This document shows, piece by piece, positions 1-10,714 of a DNA stretch of 64,000 nucleotides. Positions within the stretch are counted from its first letter, which is position 1; each line of letters begins with the position of its first letter. The stretch comes from Phascolomyces articulosus (Eukaryota > Mucoromycota > Mucoromycetes > Mucorales > Lichtheimiaceae), in NCBI GenBank assembly GCA_025677815.1, contig JAIXMP010000004.1, positions 496,001 to 560,000 of the forward strand. Reading direction: 5' to 3'. The translations under genes were made by a program, and so were the position numbers. Under the pieces are notes generated by a model that saw only the letters and a program-made list of their open reading frames with translations, made no database searches and had not been told where the DNA came from.

Positions 1-1966
1 TTTTGATATATAATTTACCAAGATTATACTATTTTTCTTTTATATATAAAAATGTAAATGGAATCATCTAAAAAAGGTGTATTTTCTTTTATAATCAATA
101 ATCTCAGTTGGATACGTAGGAAAGACCAGAGTTTCTTTTGGTTGTTCAATGCCACTTTATTTTCTCATGAGTACAACTATAAAAAACAAAACACCGCAAT
201 TTATTTATTATTTTTCATTTTTGAGGCAAAAATGATCTTGTTTTAAAGTAATTATTACTTGGGTCGCGAACCTTTTCTGACGTGATTGTCGAATCGTAAT
301 TATTGCTTATTTGTTTGTTGTTTTTTAATAGTATGTACCTACAGATATATATATTTAAATGCGCAGTAATTTTTAATTTCCTATTATCCATGGTTTTATG
401 TTTGTCTTTAAAATTCTAATAATAATAATAATAATAATAATAAAGTATAAAAAAAAAAAGGCGTCGTAAAAAAAAAAAGATTAAAAAACCACTCCTATTT
501 ATTTAATTTTTACTATGCAACCAAAATGGAATTGAATTACCCACGTTATTTATTACATGGGTTCTTATTCGTCATTTATTGAACACTGCAAAAAATAAAA
601 GTATGTAAATCAATCATTCATAATATTTCTTATTTGAAACAGGTTTTTTGTTCTTATATTTCACTATTTGTGTGATTCATCGTAACACAATGGAATCTTC
701 AACAATATTAATCCAATTTACTTGTGATTGACTACTACTTGATGTATATATGTAGTTTCCACGTTATATATGTATTATAATAGAACAAAGACCCTTTTCA
801 AACTATATACCTTGTTATAATAATCATTTGAAAGCAACGAAGTATACTTTCTTGCTATATATTATACTAAATTATATTACAAGTAAATTTGTTTCCATGA
901 CCTCATCGTTTGAATTAGCATAATAAACTCAAAGAATATGCACCAGTAACTGGATCACAGACTATACGAAGTTTAAATAACAAGCACCAACATTGTATCA
1001 CCGGGACATAAATATTGTACCACATAAAAACTAATTGTCGGATGAAACTGATTCCGTCCACACCAAATGTTTACTTGGAGATAAATGTCAACTTCCTCCT
1101 CCTATTTTGATGTTTACTAGCATTGTAAAAGTGAAATGGAATAGAGTCCTTGTGGAGATAGGAAAAACGGCATCGAAAGAAATATATAAATATATATATT
1201 ATATAAACTGAATCGTGGCGCAGGATCGACATATTTTTCCTATTTAGCGCCATTTTGTTTCGGTTTATTATACGCGTATAATAATAAAACAACGGAATAC
1301 CTATTATATTAGTATAATAATATATTAGCAAGGAAATTCTATATCACTAATCATTACTTGCATTTAATATATATAAACAATCTTTTTTCATAATAATAGA
1401 ATCAGAGTGGCAACAATAATATAGACCGTCATTCAACATAAGTGATACGTAATGTTTTCTGGCAATACAAATATGATTGCCACATCATTTTCGTCGCTTT
1501 TTTTTTTTTTACTAATTACCCTTATATATTTTATCATAAATCATGACTATTCTTTTTTCTTTCACCTTTTGGATTTGAATAAAAGTTCCAGCTGGTATAA
1601 TGTTTTCAGCTCTTAAAGTTTGCCTGTGGGGGAATCTCACAAAGAGAGACTTTGAAAGGTTCAATTGGAATCTCTACAATTGTCCATTTCACTTTAATTT
1701 GACACTACGTTTTGCCAAAAAAAAAAAAAAACATCTGAGGTATCATGCCTTCAAGAAGTGAACTATCAAGAAGATCAAAGCATGAACAACACACCATCAT
1801 TATCATTACTTGTTGTCTTAATGACTTTTATGACCTTTTACAAAGCATATACTATAATATATGTGGCTATTCATGGAAAGCTGGGAATGGAACGCGGGTT
1901 CAATAACCTCTAGAGGTGTGTATCACATTAACCGTTATTTAACTGACACTTTCAACTTGCATCATA
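1..1966. other. AT-rich intergenic DNA, no gene seen
   Basis: No open frame here looks like a conserved protein. The stretch holds a (TAA)n microsatellite near 417-442, several A or T homopolymers and scattered TATATA tracts. The short open frames at 58-246 and 1071-1331 have the low-complexity composition (F, I, Y, K, N) expected of random AT-rich DNA. Confidence 0.6.
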
Positions 1967-2071
1967 CAGCAGTGATCCCCCGTTAAGTCCACCTCGAAGG
2001 GGAGGGTACCATTTGGTTGACTTAATTGAGGGTTGCATTTATGTGGGGGAGAAATTGACGGGAGGTCACTG
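1967..2071. mobile_element. Small MITE with pogo/Tigger-like CAGTGA ends
   Basis: A non-coding element of about 105 bp. Its left end reads CAGTGATCCCCCGTTAA and the reverse complement of its right end reads CAGTGACCTCCCGTCAA, so the ends match except at a few transitions. TA sits outside both ends (1965-1966 and 2072-2073), as expected for Tc1/mariner/pogo target duplication. The left end carries an extra CAG triplet. It has no coding capacity, so it is a non-autonomous derivative. The family assignment rests on the terminal sequence only. Confidence 0.6.
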
Positions 2072-2358
2072 TATTCAAAATGAACACATACAGATGTTGA
2101 TTAATTTAACCAAACCTTGTCAAAAGAGTAAGATCTTTTAAAAGTCATGTTTTTTTATGGTCAATTGAAATGTTAAAAGTCTGTTGGAACTTATTAAGAA
2201 AATATGAGACGATAGCACCATTATTGTAGTTGCGAAATTGAGCTTGATCGATGTAAGTAATTTTTTTTTATTAATGGGATAGAAAAGAAAAACGAAATAA
2301 TTCATGTTACGTATTTTTTTAGAATCTTTTGGAAATGCAATGTCTTAAACAACAATAA

Positions 2359-2544
2359 CAGCCAGAATGTTTTGATCAAGAAGGATTAGAACCCCTTTCA
2401 CATCCCAAGCACAATCAATGTATTGAAAAGTTAGTTGATGCATTTAATAATAAGAATGGTGAATTTAATATGATCAAAATGACAGACATCCAACAAAGAC
2501 GCCATACTGTGTTCTTAGACTGTATCAACACTACATCGTCATAA
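2359..2544 (+). pseudogene. Coding remnant, family not recognised
   Basis: An open frame of 61 codons plus stop with protein-like composition (peptides ECFDQEGLEPLSHPKHNQ and TDIQQRRHTVFLDC). It has no start of its own and follows a TAA at 2356-2358. Upstream there is a plausible intron, with donor GTAAGTAA near 2253 and a poly-T AG acceptor near 2321, so it may be the last exon of a decayed gene. It lies between a MITE and a transposon-split pseudogene. I do not recognise the protein. Confidence 0.3.
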
Positions 2545-3135
2545 TCATCATCATTGACAATACATTTTTTCAGTACAGCAGCCATCCTAATATCTATATA
2601 CCATATAGTAGCATAGCTGACTCTTTCTTTCTTGGTCATTATTGGTCTTGAAGAATGAAGGGTCGAATCAATACATCTTTGATTCCCCTAGTTTATCAAT
2701 TGAGGAACTTCACAAGATGAAAATTTGCAGATTCTTTAAATGGATTATTTCATTTTGAAGCAGAATTCTGTCATATATTATACTAATCGAATGAAGCTTG
2801 TATAAATGAATATAACGTTTTCCCCTGAAGATCAAAGTCGAAACAAAGCATCGTTGGCTTCACTTGATATTTTGAATGATTTGCATGACCTATTGCAAGA
2901 CGTGCCATATGAACAATTTCTTGATACATTATGGAATATGAAAGCAGGCGATGATTTGGACAACCGCGGTAAAGTCTTTTTAGGAATTGTTCATCATGTT
3001 TTATCCACTTTCCACTTAATCAATCAATTCATCTTTTTATTTGTCATGAATCACGAACGAGCGTTCTTCTGTGAAAATGTCATTCCTGGTTTATTATCTT
3101 GATCCAAAATGCTCGGTTTTCTTGAATTCAAATGG

Positions 3136-3165
3136 TAATAGAGTCCACGACATTAGTTCGTGGCA
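3136..3165 (+). repeat. Left terminal inverted repeat of the IS630/Tc1-like element
   Basis: Begins TAATAGAGTCCACGACATTA and matches the reverse complement of 4514-4543 at 26 of 30 bases. The mismatches are A/G, C/T, G/A and G/A. The leading TA is the target duplication typical of this superfamily. Confidence 0.85.
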
Positions 3166-3288
3166 TAAAACTCGGGCCGAAAAAGTTAGTCTTAGTAAAA
3201 AATCGCAGGACGTGATTTATGACTTTTGACAGGTATATTTTTGAACTGCTGATGTTTTGAGCTTTTTAATGGTATCTTTTTTTATAAT

Positions 3289-4327
3289 TTGACATCATCT
3301 CTAATTTCGAGCACTACACCAAGTCAATTTAGCATTGCTCATTGGGAGACCAGTAAGCAGATTCATCGCACTTTATGTGAGGTAATCTCAGCTGGAAGAT
3401 ACAAGTCAACCTTAGGAGCCTGCGAGCTACTTGCTAAGTTTGAAGGTATCTCAACTGGGTCAGCAGGAAAGGCTATTCAACTCTGTAAGACTGATGAGGA
3501 GAAGGTGATTACATCGCAGCTTGGTCGGCCAAAAAAGGAATTTTCACGACAGGAATACAATCTTGTACGTAAATATATTGGTGAACGCAATGCAAAAGGC
3601 ATTCCAACCTATTCAAAACAGCTTACTGATTTTTTGCAAAAGAATGGGTACTCATACTCGAAACGCACTGTACAAAGTCATCTTACCAAATGAACTTCAA
3701 GTTTGGAAAGGGTAACAAGCTTAATATCTGCATGATACTCCAGTAAATATCCAATTCCGAAAAAAAATACTTGGAATAACGTATCGGAAATCTAAACGCC
3801 AACAATATGCCTATAATCCCAGAGGATTTTCTTGATGAATCATATGTGCATTTAGATCACCACAGCAAGCAAACATAGTTTGAACTAGGAATGGTTATGA
3901 AGGAGTCAGGACGTAAGCCTATGTTGGTGATTTTTGGTGCTTTTATTACATTTCGACAAGATAACCGCATGATCTTTGAATTGGTGCTAAAGAACTTAAA
4001 TAAAAAGTAGATGATCTTAACCACTCCCCAACATGGCCTACATATGAAATTGCTCGTAAGTGTGGGCATGAAGTAAGAAAAATCCTTTCTTATCATTGTG
4101 AACTACGACCTATTGAACGTGTATGAGGTATTGTAAAAAAAATTGAATTTCTTTTGATCCAAAAGGAAGAAAATTCCACTGCTGGTTCAGTCAGAACCCG
4201 GCTTTTGCAGGTATTTGCAAGAATTGATCATGCTGCTCTTCGGTCTGTCTGGAACAAAGCTTTTGATCAGTGTAAAGTATACAATGGTCGACATGAAAAT
4301 GGTCGTATTCTTGTAGGTCCTTTTTAA
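3289..4327 (+). pseudogene. IS630-like DDE transposase, inactivated
   Basis: The N-terminal third is intact (3289-3693) and looks like a helix-turn-helix DNA-binding region, with a GRPKKE basic motif and a second HTH-like segment. The catalytic part follows in two other frames. FLDESYVHLDHH near 3822-3857 carries the Asp of the DDE triad. YHCELRPIERV near 4091-4123 carries the final acidic residue in the usual CELNPIE setting. The C-terminal tail ends at 4327. Lesions are a TAG at 3876-3878 where the family normally has Trp, a frame change around 4010-4034, and a TGA directly after ERV, also at a usual Trp. The frame opens at a TTG, so the original start is unclear. It could act at most as a source of fragments. 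Confidence 0.8.
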
Positions 4328-4513
4328 GAATTTGTGATCCTGGTATCAATAATGCGGAAGAACTTTTTTTGAAAATTCTGTGTCTTCTCATATATGAAAA
4401 TAACGAATAATTACTATATTTGATCCCAATTTTTTATAAAAGCTCATTCAGAAGGAAAACTACATGTTGCTTAGTTTGAACAAAAAATGATAGAGTATTA
4501 TGAATTTGAAATT

Positions 4514-4543
4514 TGCCATGAATTAATGTCACGGACTCTATTA
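4514..4543 (-). repeat. Right terminal inverted repeat of the IS630/Tc1-like element
   Basis: Ends GTCACGGACTCTATTA on the + strand, the inverted partner of 3136-3165. Host coding similarity resumes directly after the final TA. Confidence 0.85.
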
Positions 4544-5354
4544 GGAAAAGTAGAGGGAGTGGTTATAAAGAAAGCATACACCCATTTTTGGTACTTATTA
4601 ATACTATTAATACAATTAGGTGTGAAAGTGCCATTTCAATCAACAAAGGCAATCCACATGAAAGAAGGTGATTACGATGGTAGATCAATCCAATCTACAA
4701 AGAATATTGATGCTATGGGAGTCTTGAAGACTCGAAATAATATGGAATTGATCACAGTATGGGCACCGAGGTAATGGGGCTTGATTTAATAGTTGATACA
4801 TGCGTCAGTACTACATGTACTTAGATAATTTGAGTTATTAACGATTTATATGTTTGTAAAAATGTAGTAGTATGTTAAAAGAGCGCACGACGCATACTAT
4901 TGAAGACGTCATGAAAATCCTCGAATGCTCTGTTTCGTCACTCAAAAAAGAAGCAGGAAATTATAAAATGGTACTGTTGGAAACCTTCGAAAAACTAAAT
5001 ATATATGGAATCCAAGTTATCAGAACAAAGGTGACATTATCCAGAACGTGCGTCAATGATAAAGACAGCTGGAAGCATGTTGAAATAAGATTGGCAACGT
5101 TACCAACAACATGGCATGAGTGTATTCAGTTACTTGAATACTTAGAATTACTTGCAACTCTTTTTTGTAAGTGCTCATATGTGGATTAAGTATTACACTA
5201 CTATTGTTTAATTTGGTTAATATCGACTATCATTTTTTTATAGTTGAAAGTAATCAAAACACAAGAGATTCAAGATCAGCTGTCAAAAGAACGAGTGAAC
5301 TTAAACAAACCCAACGGTCCCTTGGTAAGATCAATCTTTGCACCAACCATATAA

Positions 5355-7791
5355 TCTTTTTTTTTCTATCATACATACAAATTCTTTCACGTACAAGTCG
5401 AAACCACACGTATTTTTTTTCATACCTATTTTTTTTTCATGTCTATTCTTCTCATACCTTTCTCTTTGATCATGACAAGAACACGACCATGTTTCCTAAA
5501 TAAATGAAGAGATCCGCCCATTTTTTTAACAGCAATAACAGGAATATCATAATTATCAACCTCACTGCCAACTGAAGCAAAATCAGAAATGGATATGAAA
5601 AAGAGGCACAAATACACATACCTATATACATATCATTTTCCCATATAGTATTATTGCAACGGAACATATCATATTCCCATTTATTATTATTATTATTACT
5701 ATTCCACTGCTGCTGCAAACAACAGGTGTAGTACCATCTGAATTTCACAATCCCAGTTTGCTGAAATTTACAAATCACCGTTGTACATACTCTTCTTATT
5801 ACTACCAATTTGGCAAGATCTATATATTATTTTGAATAATCTTTTGGTATGTCTAAATGTTTGTTACATAGTACATAGCTGCCATAAGTCATTATATGAT
5901 CATGGGATTATCGTCGTCTTTTGCATTCGACTCCTTGGTTCTCGTAGGATAATTTGTTTTTATCCATCAACTCTTATTGATTTATTCTATGGTTCTCTTT
6001 TATTTTTCACTTTTCGTCTTCATACTATATAGTATTAGCTTTGTTATTACATACAGGAGATACGTACTATACGATTTCTCTATATACGGCTATAAGTATA
6101 ATAAACTTTGTCGCGAGAGCACAATAAGATTTTCTTCTTGATTGCTATATTATGTACGTACTTTTGGAAAATTATTTCGCACATGTGTACGTATTTATTG
6201 ACTCTTCCAAATAAAAATATATCAAAATATATCACCGTTGGACTTTTAATTAAGAAATCAACTGCAATGATGGTCAAGAGCAAAAAAAAAACCTATACTT
6301 GAAAATATCTGTAAAGGAATCATTTTACACTCATAAATATATTATTTTTATTTTCTTTGGCACGTTTTAGCTAGTAGATAAAATAAATCACAACGCGTCT
6401 TTAATAGCTGTACACAATAAAGAGGATATGTGATTGCATTTGAAATAGATTCGAAAAAATAAACTTTATCATTACCACTATTACTATGGTTATTGTTTAA
6501 AATGGTGTGTTTCTCCTGTCTCTCGGATTTTCACTAAAAATCTGGAATGTTCCTTTCTCTTATTTTATTTTATACTGAGAAAAAAAAAGAAGTTTAAGTC
6601 TATTTTCAATAATATGTGCGTTAGCGAACAGCATATGATGATTGTGCTTTTAGTATCTATTTTGAAAGTTAAAAACATAAATCCATCTTTAGTGACGATT
6701 TATAATCATCGGTTCAATTATGAATAATGTTTATAAATACATGATCATCAACATGTCATATTATATAGTTGTTTGTTTATAATTTTTTTATTTTCACGCA
6801 TACACGTATAATAAACCAATGAATAATGATTATAAAAGGCAATAAGCATCTACCTTTCTCTTTGTAGCAAACAAATCAAATCATAAAATCATAACCTGTT
6901 GATTATTATTGAGAGCTACATTATCAAGATGGCCGACTTTTCATTTTGCATCACCGAGCATTTCTATTTTTCTCATCTATTTTTAAAATCAATAATAATA
7001 ATATTAGTATCATCAGAGAATGAATCAGGTTTCAATCGGGCCGCAGCAACATGTAATGATGCATTCAAAACATAAAACACGGCGCAAGCTGTTCGAAAAT
7101 TAATGCGTCAGAATATGACATAATAAGCATGCATGTCTGACAATGATAACGATTGGACATTTATATTATGTATTTATATATTCCTATATATACATGCATT
7201 ATTTAAAGCATCCAACCAATCGTAAATATTGAAATAAGCCGAACAGTAGATCGATAATATATATATATATATATTCTGAGAATATCAATCAATAAATTGT
7301 GGTGGGGTGCATTTAGAAGAAGGAAAAAGTTACTAAACAATAACATGCAATGTGATCTTACTATTTATTGAAACTTGGCTTAAAAAAAAAAGAAAAAAGT
7401 GTGTCTACAGATTGCCATTGGAGAAATAGAAATATTTATAGATAAAAAAAAGGGAATCGTATTGAAGAAACTAATGTGAAAGAGGAAATCATACAACATT
7501 ATTTGTTTTGAGTAAGGTGTGTGTGTGGGTATGTTAAGAAGGAATATATTATTGAAAATTATTAACATATAAAAATGTTATAAAATAAAGCAAAAAAGTG
7601 TGTGGTTGTTATTCACCAATGGTGATCTTAAAGAATATATAAAGAGAAATTTTCTTTTGTTTTTGTACAAGCAGGAAGAGTTTGGGGGGTGGGAATAATG
7701 AAGGAAATATGTAGAAGAAGAGATAGGATGGGATGGAAGTTTTTTTAAACTAAAATGTTGTTACTACATAGTAGATACTAATTTGAGTGAA
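5355..7791. other. AT-rich intergenic DNA, no gene seen
   Basis: Short frames on both strands (for example 5470-5808 minus and 5781-6032 plus) overlap one another and are low complexity, so none is called. There are (TA)n near 7256-7273 and GTGTGTGTG near 7517. The last few hundred bases lie downstream of the bZIP gene and should hold its 3' UTR. Confidence 0.5.
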
Positions 7792-8493
7792 TTACAAAAC
7801 CATATCTTCATCTTTATCATGATGTTCTCCTTCTAAATCAAAAGTAGCTTTCAAATCTCGAATATCACACCTGTCTTCGTCCATCATTCGTTTAATCATT
7901 TTTTGAGCCATCAATTTCCCTCGAAGTTGATCACATGTTTCCTTGAGTTGATTATTTTCATGTCGAATATGCTCGAGTTGTCGTTGTAATAGTTCATTTT
8001 CCCGAGTAAGTGAAGTGATGACCGATTTCATTTCACCGTGTTGTTGATTTTTTTTCGCACGGTATTTTGCTGATGCGGCCTTATTTCTTTCTCGTCGTTC
8101 TTGTAGTGAAAGAGGAGCTGTCAACGGTAAAGGTATAGATGATGAAGAAGAGGAAGGAGGTGGAGAGGTGGAAGATATTCGTCTCTCGTCTAAGTAAGGT
8201 GAATATAAATAATCTTGCTGTTGTGATATGGTTCTAATACTATGACTATTTCTTCTTGCACCTTCTCTTCCTGATGAAGAAGGGAATGAATGGATTTTAT
8301 CCCGGAGATTTTGAATGTGGGAAGAGGTGTCAGGATGATATTGATGAGGCGATGATATTATTGGGGAAGATGAACAACTGGAGGAAGAACTACTCATGTT
8401 TTCACCACTTGTGTTGGATGATGTAATAGTAGAAATAGCCATTGGTAATTGCATATTTTCAAAAGAGTCAGGTTTCGACATACTAGTAAGCAT
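7792..8493 (-). CDS. bZIP transcription factor (Met4/CYS3-like basic region)
   Basis: A 233-residue protein, probably a nuclear sequence-specific DNA-binding factor. The bZIP domain spans residues 131-194. Its basic region RRERNKAASAKYRAKKNQ has the N-x7-R signature, and the NKAASAKYRAKK form is closest to the sulfur regulators Met4/CYS3/MetR. A leucine heptad region follows (about 156-190). The first 130 residues are Ser/Pro-rich and probably disordered; the tail after the zipper is acidic. The frame stays open upstream to 8811, but that part is low complexity. I chose the ATG at 8493, where Ser/Pro-rich coding sequence begins. A donor-like CAG/GTAAGAA near 8727 and a poly-T CTGCAG acceptor near 8659 suggest a 5' UTR intron. 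The sulfur role is only an inference. Confidence 0.85.
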   Translation of the reverse strand: MLTSMSKPDSFENMQLPMAISTITSSNTSGENMSSSSSSCSSSPIISSPHQYHPDTSSHIQNLRDKIHSFPSSSGREGARRNSHSIRTISQQQDYLYSPYLDERRISSTSPPPSSSSSSIPLPLTAPLSLQERRERNKAASAKYRAKKNQQHGEMKSVITSLTRENELLQRQLEHIRHENNQLKETCDQLRGKLMAQKMIKRMMDEDRCDIRDLKATFDLEGEHHDKDEDMVL

Positions 8494-10593
8494 AGTGGGG
8501 TATATTATTATTATAATGGTTCCTTTTGGGTAATAAAAAAAAGATGAGAAGAAAAGATGTAAAGAAGAAGAAAAGGCAGAAGAAAGTGAAAAAGAGGCAA
8601 AAAAAATAAATAATAAAAAAAAAAGAGGACCACAACCTTGTTTGTTGATACCTTCTGCAGGATAATAATTAAAAAAAAGTTTTTGACAACACATACGCAT
8701 TTCACGCGTTGATATTATTTTTCTTACCTGATCCTCAAAGTGTCTTTTTTTTTTGGCTATATTAAAAAAAACATTATCATCATAAGTATAAGCAAAGAAA
8801 CAGACCATCACTTCTTTAGTAATGATAGAATTTTTTTAGAGTAATTAATAACGCCACCAACACACAACACACACCGTGCACTTGCAGCATCATGCCCAAC
8901 TAATGCTCTACTCAATAGTGTATTACAATACTATATAGTAACAGCGAGTGGCGGTATAGTATGCTGAGCAAAACAACCTACATCCCCCCAACAAAAATAA
9001 AAAGCCGTCCTTTTTAAAAAAAGATAAAGAACAAGTAACCAACAAGATTGCTATTTAAATATTATTATTCGATATTTAACAACAAATGCACAGTCTCTTT
9101 TATTATTATTATTATTATTGAAACGTTTTACATTCGCTTTTTTTTTTTTGCTGTGCATAAAATAATGTATCCCTTACAGGTTGAAGAAAAAAAAAGTCAT
9201 ATTGGTCATATTAGTAGGTTAAATTACGTTTTTTCTTTTTATTATTTTGAGTCGTATGGGTATTATGTTTGTTGGGCTTCATTGATCATGTTTCTATCCC
9301 CCATGACAAGCTCACTGTGTCATTAGATGAAATTAATATACTTAGAAAAACTTATTACTATTGGATGACCTGACGTTTCCCTTATAATGAATTGTCGTTT
9401 TTAAGAGGTTGTTACTATAATATATATATAAACATTATATCATTTTGTTTTACGTATTATCTATATACTACTTATTTTTAATATAATGTACTACCAATAC
9501 TGATATACTATATATTATTTATCCCCCTCTCGAACACCATATATGTATGTTGGAAGAAAAGAAACCCAATAACACTTATCTATAAGTAGCAGTATTATAT
9601 AGACTGCATCAACAAAATGTATATGTACATAATAATACATCTGCATCAAGAAGAAAACCCGGCATCCTATCGCATTGACCATTCCTATCTAATATTTTCT
9701 AATTTATATAAATATAGAGAACAATATAGAAGAGGGGTACGCCATAAGTTTACATAAACGTCAAGTCTCCTCACGTTGTTGATCGGATCCTATCCGACTT
9801 TTTTTTTTTTTTTTGAAAATCTGAGACGCTTTGAAATAACAAATGAAAATTCTTATGACCTATCATTCATTTGTTCCCGCCCATTGTACTAATAATAACC
9901 CCCGCGCGTGTGCCCTGGAAAACTTAATCAGGGACGTCAAGTGACGATTTTTTTTCTCTTAAAGTGTTTTATATAAAATAATGATGATTACACGAGATGA
10001 TTAGTGTGTAGTTTTTTTTATGTAAATCCCTTGCAGAATTGTTTATATCTTAAATATAATTCTTTGAAAAAGAGTCCAACCACAAGTTTTTTCTATTTAT
10101 TTTGAGTTCCCTCCACTCTTTCCTACCCTATAATTTAAAATTCACATAGTTATTCGTTTGTCTAGGCCATTGGAAATGTATTCAATAAATTTATTATTTT
10201 ATATAACTGGCGATCGTACATGTTAATTTGGTTCTTTAAATTATGGGCGGAAATTATCAGTTGTGTAACTTTTATTCGGAGAAAATTAAATGAAAAAGAT
10301 TATTCTCGTATGTGAATAATTTGTATATAAGGAACGAACATTCGGAACCGAGGAATATTATGCGAAATTACTATAATAATTGCATACAATAATTGACAGC
10401 TGTCGCAATATTAGATAATAATATGAGATAACCTGAACAATCTTCTAACCCGAAATATCGTTATATTATTCTATTTATCGGAGCATCATCTCATCATTCA
10501 TCATCATAAATTACTGCGTGCTCTTCTTGATTATCTCCTTTATCTCTTTTCAAGCAATTTATCATCAAGATCATTGAATTTGAAAAAAAAAGT
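8494..10593. other. Intergenic DNA between divergent bZIP and GH45 genes
   Basis: This region should contain both promoters, since the flanking genes diverge. It has many A/T homopolymers, (TAT)n near 9101-9118 and a long T-run at 9799-9814. No conserved coding frame was found; 9048-9326 is open but low complexity. Confidence 0.5.
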
Positions 10594-10601
10594 TATAAAA
10601 G
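10594..10601 (+). promoter_or_regulatory. TATA box candidate of the GH45 gene
   Basis: TATAAAAG lies 113 nt upstream of the endoglucanase ATG and is followed by a pyrimidine- and CA-rich leader. Position and sequence fit a core promoter element of a strongly expressed gene. No start-site data support it. Confidence 0.45.
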
Positions 10602-10714
10602 AACTGCCATTTCTTTTTTATTTTCTACTCAACTCAATTATTCTTTTATCACCAGCATCTCTACTATATATTCCCCTCCCCCTTCCCATTCATTTATAAG
10701 ACTTTTACAAAAAG

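Larger units (their letters stand above)
3136..4543 (+). mobile_element. Decayed IS630/Tc1-like DNA transposon
   Basis: The element is bounded by 30-bp terminal inverted repeats (3136-3165 and 4514-4543) that include the TA target dinucleotide at each edge. It encloses a degenerate DDE transposase on the + strand. At 1408 bp it is the usual size for a single-gene Tc1/mariner/IS630-type element. It sits inside an older decayed gene, whose coding similarity resumes on the far side. The two repeats differ at four positions, all transitions. The transposase carries nonsense and frameshift lesions, so the element cannot move by itself. Confidence 0.85.
2806..5354 (+). pseudogene. Dead lineage-specific gene split by a transposon
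   Basis: Three coding blocks in order look like one protein of a repetitive Mucorales family of unknown function. Block 1 (2806-3102) has HERAFFCENVIPGLL, then LEFKW just before the transposon. Block 2 (4543-4770) contains DAMGVLKTRNNMELI. Block 3 (4870-5166) contains HTIEDVMKILECSVSSLKKE and RLATLPTTWHECIQLLEYLE. A tail at about 5244-5354 reads QEIQDQLSKERVNLNKP. A probable intron (donor near 4770, acceptor near 4869) joins blocks 2 and 3. The gene is broken by the element at 3136-4543, by stops after LEFKW and by a frame change near the T-run at 5161-5167. The family match is from memory of similar Mucorales hypotheticals; function is unknown. Confidence 0.55.

Noticed and set aside
7380..7568. 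62-codon minus-strand frame downstream of the bZIP gene
   Set aside because: Composition is almost all I, N, F, S from A/T-rich DNA, with no motif.
8494..8811. Longer bZIP protein starting at 8811
   Set aside because: The extra 106 residues are low complexity (F, S, I, Y runs), include a good donor/acceptor pair and look like 5' UTR with an intron.
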